The notes below the pieces were generated by a model that saw nothing but the letters and a program-made list of their open reading frames with translations, did not search any database and was not told the origin of the DNA. A DNA stretch of 64,000 bases from Rhodobacterales bacterium 56_14_T64 (lineage in GTDB: Bacteria > Pseudomonadota > Alphaproteobacteria > Rhodobacterales > Rhodobacteraceae). Position numbers and translations under genes: made by a program. Location of the stretch: assembly GCA_002162795.1 (NCBI GenBank), contig MAAY01000062.1, positions 1 to 64,000 of the forward strand, read 5' to 3'. Positions 58,862 through 64,000 of this stretch are shown here, in pieces; position 1 is the stretch's first letter; every line of letters starts with the position of its first letter.

Positions 58862-60223
58862 TTACCGGTAAGTCACTTGTTTCACGGCAGAAATCACCTC
58901 GTCGGTGGTGATCAGTGCGTGTTTTTCGAGGTTGGCGGCATAGGGCATGGGCACGTCCTTGCCGGTGCAGGTGATGATCGGCGCATCCAGGTGATCGAAG
59001 GCTTGCTGCATCACCTCGGACGCGATGTAGCTGCCGACGGAGCCCTGTGGCCAGCCTTCCTCGACGGTGACCAGACGGTTGGTCTTTTTCACCGACTTGA
59101 TCACCGTGGGCAGATCCATCGGACGCAGGGTGCGCAGGTCGATGACCTCGGCCGAGATACCGTCTTCGGCCAGCTTATCAGCGGCTTCCAGAGCGTATTG
59201 CATGCCGATGCTGAAGGAGACGATGGTGACGTCCGTGCCCTCGCGGCAAATTTTAGCCTTGCCGAAGGGAACGGTGAAATCATCCAGCTTGGGAACGTCA
59301 AAGGCGCGGCCGTACATGATTTCGTTTTCCAGGAAAATCACCGGGTTGGGGTCGCGGATGGCTGTTTTCAGCAGGCCCTTGGCATCCGAGGCCGAGTAGG
59401 GCGCGACGACTTTGAGGCCGGGGATCTGCATGTACCAAGCGGCAAAACACTGGCTGTGCTGCGCGCCAACGCGGGCTGCGGCGCCGTTGGCACCACGAAA
59501 CACCATCGGAGCGCCCATCTGGCCGCCGGACATATAGAGCGTTTTGGCGGCGGAGTTGATGATCTGGTCAATCGCCTGCATGGCGAAGTTGAAGGTCATG
59601 AACTCGACGATTGGCTTCAGGCCACCAAAAGCGGCGCCAACGGCGATGCCGGTAAAACCGTGTTCAGTGATTGGCGTGTCGATGACGCGCTTGGCGCCGA
59701 ATTCGTCCAGTAGGCCCTGCGAGATTTTGTAAGCGCCCTGATATTCGGCGACCTCTTCACCCATCAGAAAGACGTTTTCGTCACCGCGCATCTCTTCGGC
59801 CATGGCGTCGCGCAAAGCTTCGCGCACCGTGGATTGCACCAGTTCGGTGCCCTCGGGCCAGTCTGGGGTCAGATCGGCAGCAGGGGCTGCAGCAACGGGC
59901 GCAGCGGCGGTTGTTGGGGCCGGAGCCTCAACAGCGGCTGGGGCTGCAGCGGCGGCGGCCGGTGTTGCATCCAGAGCTTCGCCTTCTTCGACCAGGATGG
60001 CGATGGCGGTGTTGACCTTTACGGCTTCGGTGCCTTCGGCGATCAGGATTTTGCCGATCACGCCTTCATCAACGGCTTCGAACTCCATCGTGGCCTTGTC
60101 GGTTTCGATTTCGGCCATGATGTCGCCGGAAGCGACAGTGTCGCCTTCTTTGACTAGCCATTTTGCCAGCGTGCCTTCTTCCATGGTTGGAGACAGGGCG
60201 GGCATCAGAATTTCAGTTGCCAT
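58862..60223 (-). CDS. pdhB: Pyruvate dehydrogenase E1 beta subunit with N-terminal lipoyl domain
   Basis: A 453-residue protein. Residues 1-~80 are a lipoyl domain almost identical to that of pdhC ('[19 protein letters not shown]'), then an Ala-rich linker, then a complete E1 beta ('[43 protein letters not shown]', '[40 protein letters not shown]', '[21 protein letters not shown]', in part). Lipoylated E1 beta is known in alphaproteobacteria. It lies 14 bp after pdhA. Confidence 0.96.
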   Translation of the reverse strand: MATEILMPALSPTMEEGTLAKWLVKEGDTVASGDIMAEIETDKATMEFEAVDEGVIGKILIAEGTEAVKVNTAIAILVEEGEALDATPAAAAAAPAAVEAPAPTTAAAPVAAAPAADLTPDWPEGTELVQSTVREALRDAMAEEMRGDENVFLMGEEVAEYQGAYKISQGLLDEFGAKRVIDTPITEHGFTGIAVGAAFGGLKPIVEFMTFNFAMQAIDQIINSAAKTLYMSGGQMGAPMVFRGANGAAARVGAQHSQCFAAWYMQIPGLKVVAPYSASDAKGLLKTAIRDPNPVIFLENEIMYGRAFDVPKLDDFTVPFGKAKICREGTDVTIVSFSIGMQYALEAADKLAEDGISAEVIDLRTLRPMDLPTVIKSVKKTNRLVTVEEGWPQGSVGSYIASEVMQQAFDHLDAPIITCTGKDVPMPYAANLEKHALITTDEVISAVKQVTYR

Positions 60224-60237
60224 GTTGTATGTTCCCC

Positions 60238-61227
60238 TCAGGCGTAAATGTCGGTCCAGAGCTCGTCGAGCGCTGGTTCCGGGCTGGTGCGGGCAAATTC
60301 GGCGGCCTCGTTGACTGCGGCCTTGATGTCCTTGTCGATCGCTTTGAGGTCGTCCTCGGTGGCGTATTTATTGTCCAAGAGCATGGCACGGACCTGTTCG
60401 ATTGGGTCGCGTTCCTCGCGCATTTTCTGGACTTCTTCGCGGGTGCGGTATTTTGCCGGGTCCGACATCGAGTGGCCACGGTAGCGGTAGGTTTTGACCT
60501 CGAGGATATAGGGACCTTTGCCCGCGCGGCAGTGGGCAACGGCGCGCTCACCTGCTTCTTTAACTGTCAAAACACTCATACCATCGACCGCTTCGCCGGG
60601 GATGCCAAAGGCTTCGCCGCGGGTGTAGATGTCGGGGGTGACAGAGGATCGTTTTTGCGACGTGCCCATGGCGAAGCCGTTGTTCTCGATGACAAAGACG
60701 ACTGGAAGCTGCCAGAGTGCGGCCATGTTGAAGGTCTCGTAGACCTGACCCTGGTTGGAAGCGCCGTCACCGAAGTAGGTGAAGGAGACGCGATCGTTGC
60801 CCTTATACTTGTCGGCAAAGGCCAGACCAGCGCCGATGGGCACCTGAGCGCCAACGATACCGTGGCCGCCGTAGAAGTTTTTCTCTTTCGAGAACATGTG
60901 CATGGAGCCGCCCTTGCCCTTTGACAAGCCACCGATGCGGCCGGTGAGTTCGGCCATGACGCCGCCCGGTTCCATGCCGCAGGCCAACATGTGGCCGTGG
61001 TCGCGGTAGGAGGTCAGGCGCTTGTCGCCTTCCTCGGCGGCGGCCTCGAGACCGACAACAACCGCTTCTTGACCGATGTAAAGGTGGCAGAAGCCACCGA
61101 TCAGGCCCATGCCATAAAGCTGGCCTGCCTTTTCTTCGAATCGACGGATCATGAGCATCGAGCGAAAATGCTCGGTCAGTTCCTCGGCGGAAACATTTGT
61201 TTTCTTGACACTTTTTCTCGCAGCCAT
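60238..61227 (-). CDS. pdhA: Pyruvate dehydrogenase E1 alpha subunit
   Basis: A 329-residue E1 alpha with the thiamine diphosphate motif '[36 protein letters not shown]' (GDG...NN), '[11 protein letters not shown]', 'GKGGSMHMF' and the phosphorylation-loop-like '[20 protein letters not shown]'. It decarboxylates pyruvate and hands the hydroxyethyl group to lipoate. First gene of the pdhABC operon; about 250 bp upstream separate it from ftsB and should hold the promoter (AT-rich TTTAGTATTAAACTATCTAA region at 61257-61277). Confidence 0.96.
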   Translation of the reverse strand: MAARKSVKKTNVSAEELTEHFRSMLMIRRFEEKAGQLYGMGLIGGFCHLYIGQEAVVVGLEAAAEEGDKRLTSYRDHGHMLACGMEPGGVMAELTGRIGGLSKGKGGSMHMFSKEKNFYGGHGIVGAQVPIGAGLAFADKYKGNDRVSFTYFGDGASNQGQVYETFNMAALWQLPVVFVIENNGFAMGTSQKRSSVTPDIYTRGEAFGIPGEAVDGMSVLTVKEAGERAVAHCRAGKGPYILEVKTYRYRGHSMSDPAKYRTREEVQKMREERDPIEQVRAMLLDNKYATEDDLKAIDKDIKAAVNEAAEFARTSPEPALDELWTDIYA

Positions 61228-61479
61228 GGTGGCGAACTCCCCCTGCAGGCTAGATAGTTTAGTATTAAACTATCTAATAAAGGATTTTACAGCCGGTGGC
61301 GAGGAATATTGTGACGTGGGGTTTCTGACTGGTAGATCCCTGCCTGTCTTCGGCCCAACGATAACGCCAAATTGGCGCAGGTTGCAACAGGACGCTGCAG
61401 ATCAGCGGCATCTGTGAAGGATTGATCGTGAGGGATGGGGGGGGGACTGTTCACAAAGGGAGAGCAGACGGTGGGGAGT

Positions 61480-61806
61480 TTAGCGGATGACGATTTCGTC
61501 AGCGCGTAACACGCCCAGAACCGAGCGCGCCTGTTCGTCTAGAAGATCCAGATCGAGGTAGTCGTCGGACAAGCGGTGGGTGAGGTTTTCCATCTGAGCG
61601 ATTTCGAGCTCAAGTCGGGTGAGATCGCGGCTTAAGGTCTCTGCCTCTGCCGCGATCTCGACCCTACGAAACAACCCGAAATCCCCTTGTACTGCCGCAA
61701 ATGTAAAGTATGCGCTAAGCGCAAATGCGGCGACAAAGAAGGCCAAGGAACCAATTGAGGGTCTGTGGTTTCGGGTCACGTGAGATTGCCTGTATGTACT
61801 GCTCAA
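61480..61806 (-). CDS. ftsB: Septum formation initiator FtsB/DivIC family
   Basis: A 108-residue bitopic protein: one membrane segment ('SLAFFVAAFALSAYFTFAAVQG', ~19-40), then a coiled coil ('RRVEIAAEAETLSRDLTRLELEIAQMENLTHRL') and the conserved 'DYLDLDLLDEQARSVLGVLRADEIVI' end. Family members join FtsL and FtsQ at the division site. Its neighbour pdhA is usual for alphaproteobacteria. The symbol is by family; sequence identity to E. coli FtsB is low. Confidence 0.85.
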   Translation of the reverse strand: MSSTYRQSHVTRNHRPSIGSLAFFVAAFALSAYFTFAAVQGDFGLFRRVEIAAEAETLSRDLTRLELEIAQMENLTHRLSDDYLDLDLLDEQARSVLGVLRADEIVIR

Positions 61807-62118
61807 GTTTTATTTAGCGCCAGTTGATCCAGCGTCTGCCACAGTTATGACACAAGCGATTCGGCTTGTGAATCCCCTTTGAGTCCAATGTTCGGAATTT
61901 TTTACGTTAAGGGTTTGGCAAGGTTTTTTTGTACTCCAAGGTCGGGTTGGCATTGCTGCTGACGATTTGAAGAGGCGCGGTTTGATCCTGCCCCGAATTG
62001 TTGTTTTATTGCTTTGTATTATGGCTTCCATTCGGCGACATCGGCCCATTCACCTCTGTTCAGAGAGCAAATAACTGGCGGCTGTATTGCCGAAAGGAGG
62101 AACTGGTTGTGGTTGTCA
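61807..62118. other. Intergenic region between ftsB and pgk
   Basis: No coding frame with family features (an 79-codon minus-strand frame here lacks any). It should hold the ftsB promoter and the pgk 3' end. No clear terminator hairpin was found. Confidence 0.5.
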
Positions 62119-63309
62119 TTAGCGAGTCAATGCTGCAACACCGGGCAGGGTTTTTCCTTCCATCCACTCGAGGAAGGCACCACCTGCGGTGGAAATGTAG
62201 CTGAAATCCGCCGCAACATTGGCTTGGTTCAGTGCGGCCACGGTGTCGCCACCGCCTGCAACTGAGATCAGATCGCCGGATTTGGTCAGAGCAGCGGCTT
62301 GTTGGGCGGCGGCATTGGTGGCCGCGTCGAATGGCGGTAGTTCAAACGCGCCCATGGGGCCATTCCAGATCAGGGTTTTGGATTGTGCCAGGATTTCACC
62401 CATGGCGGCGACCGTGGCGGGGCCCGCATCCAGGATCATGGCATCCGCCGGGCAGGCGTCGGCTGCAACCGTTTCATTATCGGCGTTTGCCTTGAATTCG
62501 CGGGCCACTACCACGTCGCTGGGCAACAGGATCTTGCATCCGGCGGTTTGTGCCTTGGCCATGATCTCACGCGCGGTGTCGGCCAAGTCGTGCTCACACA
62601 GGGATTTGCCCACATTCAGTCCCTGCGCCGCCAAGAAGGTATTGGCCATGCCGCCGCCGATCACCAAATGATCAACTTTTTCGACCAGATTTCCGAGCAA
62701 ATCCAGTTTTGAGGAGACTTTGGCGCCACCAACCACGGCAGTGACAGGGCGCTTGGGCTGGCCCAATGCGCCTTCGAGGGCGGAGAGTTCGGCCTGCATC
62801 AGGCGGCCGGCGCAGGCGGGCAGCAGTTTAGCCAAACCTTCGGTTGAAGCATGGGCACGGTGGGCGGCTGAAAACGCATCGTTGCAGTAGATGTCGCCGA
62901 GAGCGGCCATCTCTGCCGCCAGAACGGGGTCGTTGTTTTCTTCACCAGCATGGAAACGAGTGTTTTCCAGCAGCAGGACCTGGCCGGGTTGCAGGGCTGC
63001 GACAGCGGCTTGGGCTGCGGGGCCGCGACAGTCGGCACAAAACACCACGGGGGCGGCAAAGGCTGTTTCAAGTGCGCCTTGTAGTGGGCGCAGCGACATT
63101 TCCGGGACCACCTGGCCCTTGGGTCGGCCAAAATGCGCCAACAGGATGGGGGTGCCGCCTTGGGCCAGAATATCCGCAACGGTGGGCACAACGCGGCGGA
63201 TGCGGGTGTCATCGCTGACCTGACCATTTTCCACCGGTACGTTGATATCAACGCGCAGCAATACTTTTTTGCCTGCCAGTTCCATGTCGTCCAGCGTGTT
63301 CCAGCCCAT
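62119..63309 (-). CDS. pgk: Phosphoglycerate kinase
   Basis: A 396-residue PGK: '[31 protein letters not shown]', '[11 protein letters not shown]', '[17 protein letters not shown]', '[35 protein letters not shown]' and the nucleotide-binding '[14 protein letters not shown]'. It makes ATP from 1,3-bisphosphoglycerate in glycolysis. The short N-terminal start '[21 protein letters not shown]' is normal for Rhodobacteraceae. Confidence 0.97.
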   Translation of the reverse strand: MGWNTLDDMELAGKKVLLRVDINVPVENGQVSDDTRIRRVVPTVADILAQGGTPILLAHFGRPKGQVVPEMSLRPLQGALETAFAAPVVFCADCRGPAAQAAVAALQPGQVLLLENTRFHAGEENNDPVLAAEMAALGDIYCNDAFSAAHRAHASTEGLAKLLPACAGRLMQAELSALEGALGQPKRPVTAVVGGAKVSSKLDLLGNLVEKVDHLVIGGGMANTFLAAQGLNVGKSLCEHDLADTAREIMAKAQTAGCKILLPSDVVVAREFKANADNETVAADACPADAMILDAGPATVAAMGEILAQSKTLIWNGPMGAFELPPFDAATNAAAQQAAALTKSGDLISVAGGGDTVAALNQANVAADFSYISTAGGAFLEWMEGKTLPGVAALTR

Positions 63310-63443
63310 GTCCGTCTCCTTGCAAAAATCGGTGTCAATCTGCGGTTTATTTCGGGGCTTTTGCCGGTAAGGTCAATGCTCCCTTGGCAATCTGCAGTGC
63401 GCAGCTTAAATATCACCGCAATTAGATAAGTCAGGAGAGCCAA

Positions 63444-63950
63444 ATGGCCGAGATCAAAGATCCCGAAAACACGATCATCATCGAGCTGAAGGACGGCAAT
63501 GTCGTCATCGAGCTGCTGTCGGATGTTGCCCCGAAACACTCTGAGCGCATGAAAGAGCTGGCGCGCGGCGGCGAGTATGACAATGTCTGCTTTCACCGCG
63601 TCATCGACGGCTTCATGGCGCAAACTGGTGATGTGGCCAATGGCGACATGGAAGACGGGTTCAACATCCGCAGCGCGGGCACCGGTGGCTCTGAGCTGCC
63701 CAACCTACCAGCTGAGTTTTCCAAACTGCCACACGATCGTGGCACCATTGGTGCGGCCCGTTCGGCCAGCCCGGACAGCGCCAACTCGCAGTTTTTCATC
63801 AACTTCAGCGACAACCACTTCCTGAATAATCAGTATACCGTCTATGGCCGGGTGATTGAGGGAATGGACCATGTGGATGCTATCGTGCGTGGCGAACCAC
63901 CAGTGGAACCGGATCGGATGATCTCGGTCAAGGTGGCGGCAGATGCTTAA
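63444..63950 (+). CDS. ppiB: Cyclophilin-type peptidyl-prolyl cis-trans isomerase
   Basis: A 168-residue cytoplasmic cyclophilin: 'DVAPKHSERMKELARGGEYDNVCFHRVIDGFMAQTGDV', 'LPHDRGTIGAARSASPDSANSQFFINFSDNHFLNNQYTVYGRVIEGMDHVDAI' (in part), with the catalytic Arg in 'FHRVI' and Phe/Gln of 'SQFFI'. It speeds proline isomerisation during folding. AGGAGAGCC precedes the start. Divergent from pgk. Confidence 0.96.
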   Translation: MAEIKDPENTIIIELKDGNVVIELLSDVAPKHSERMKELARGGEYDNVCFHRVIDGFMAQTGDVANGDMEDGFNIRSAGTGGSELPNLPAEFSKLPHDRGTIGAARSASPDSANSQFFINFSDNHFLNNQYTVYGRVIEGMDHVDAIVRGEPPVEPDRMISVKVAADA

Positions 63951-64000
63951 ACTTGCAGCTGCTCTTGCCCTGATGGCCGGCCCTGCGCTGGCCAGCGGCC
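63943..64000 (+). CDS. Start of a secreted protein (cut by window edge)
   Basis: ATG 63943 overlaps the ppiB stop by 8 bp and opens 'MLKLAAALALMAGPALASG', a typical Sec signal peptide with cleavage after ALA. In related genomes a second, periplasmic cyclophilin often follows here, which would fit, but the mature part is outside the window. Confidence 0.65.
   Translation, partial: MLKLAAALALMAGPALASG

Noticed and set aside
61810-62049. 79-codon minus-strand frame between ftsB and pgk
   Set aside because: No ribosome binding site, no family features; composition fits intergenic DNA.

Overview
The window looks like a chromosome segment of a marine alphaproteobacterium of the Roseobacter group (Rhodobacteraceae). 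The main evidence is a complete, syntenic RcGTA-type gene transfer agent cluster (41.86-56.41 kb) surrounded by housekeeping genes in a typical alphaproteobacterial arrangement: rpsF-rpsR-rplI, fabD-fabG-acpP-fabF-mltG, cysE, pdhA-pdhB-pdhC, ftsB, pgk and ppiB.

The left part (0-12.2 kb) is accessory metabolism and regulation. It holds a GlxA-like AraC regulator divergent from an MFS transporter, a second MFS transporter, a GbsR/MarR regulator with two copies of a near-perfect operator and a two-gene operon (DUF4166 protein, TIGR01777 epimerase), and a LysR regulator divergent from a run of four enzymes. Those four are an atypical SDR, a subfamily-I haloalkane dehalogenase, a second SDR and a metallo-hydrolase-like protein.

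From 12.4 to 28.0 kb is an insertion-sequence graveyard. It contains an IS1182-family element with one nonsense codon, remnants of several IS3-family elements, IS30, IS110 and an IS5-like element. Broken passenger genes are an alkyl sulfatase, a Mu-like virion protein, a siderophore ABC transporter and a partial duplicate of the GlxA-type regulator. A large hybrid histidine kinase and an rsmJ-like methyltransferase also lie here. Scattered through the transposase remnants are ten copies of a 34-41 bp hairpin element with constant ends (5' CCCTCTCG, 3' CTGCCGGGCAGYG) and a stem whose sequence changes between copies while staying self-complementary. No copy has a length divisible by three. At seven sites, removing exactly the element rejoins the interrupted transposase frame with a sensible protein sequence and no target duplication. 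I recognise no described family that fits, and I regard this as the most interesting content of the window.

From 28.1 to 41.7 kb the sequence is core chromosome: the ribosomal protein operon, two tandem YceI proteins plus a cytochrome b561-YceI fusion, a TolC-type outer-membrane protein, the fatty acid synthesis cluster, a HisA paralogue with an altered catalytic residue, and mltG. The GTA cluster follows. It has a recognisable promoter with an inverted repeat between -35 and -10, a leader hairpin that overlaps the ribosome binding site of the first gene, and three RNA-structure-forming gaps (after the terminase, the capsid and the tape-measure genes) in an otherwise overlapping operon. The last part holds cysE, the pyruvate dehydrogenase operon, ftsB, pgk and ppiB, and ends inside the next gene.
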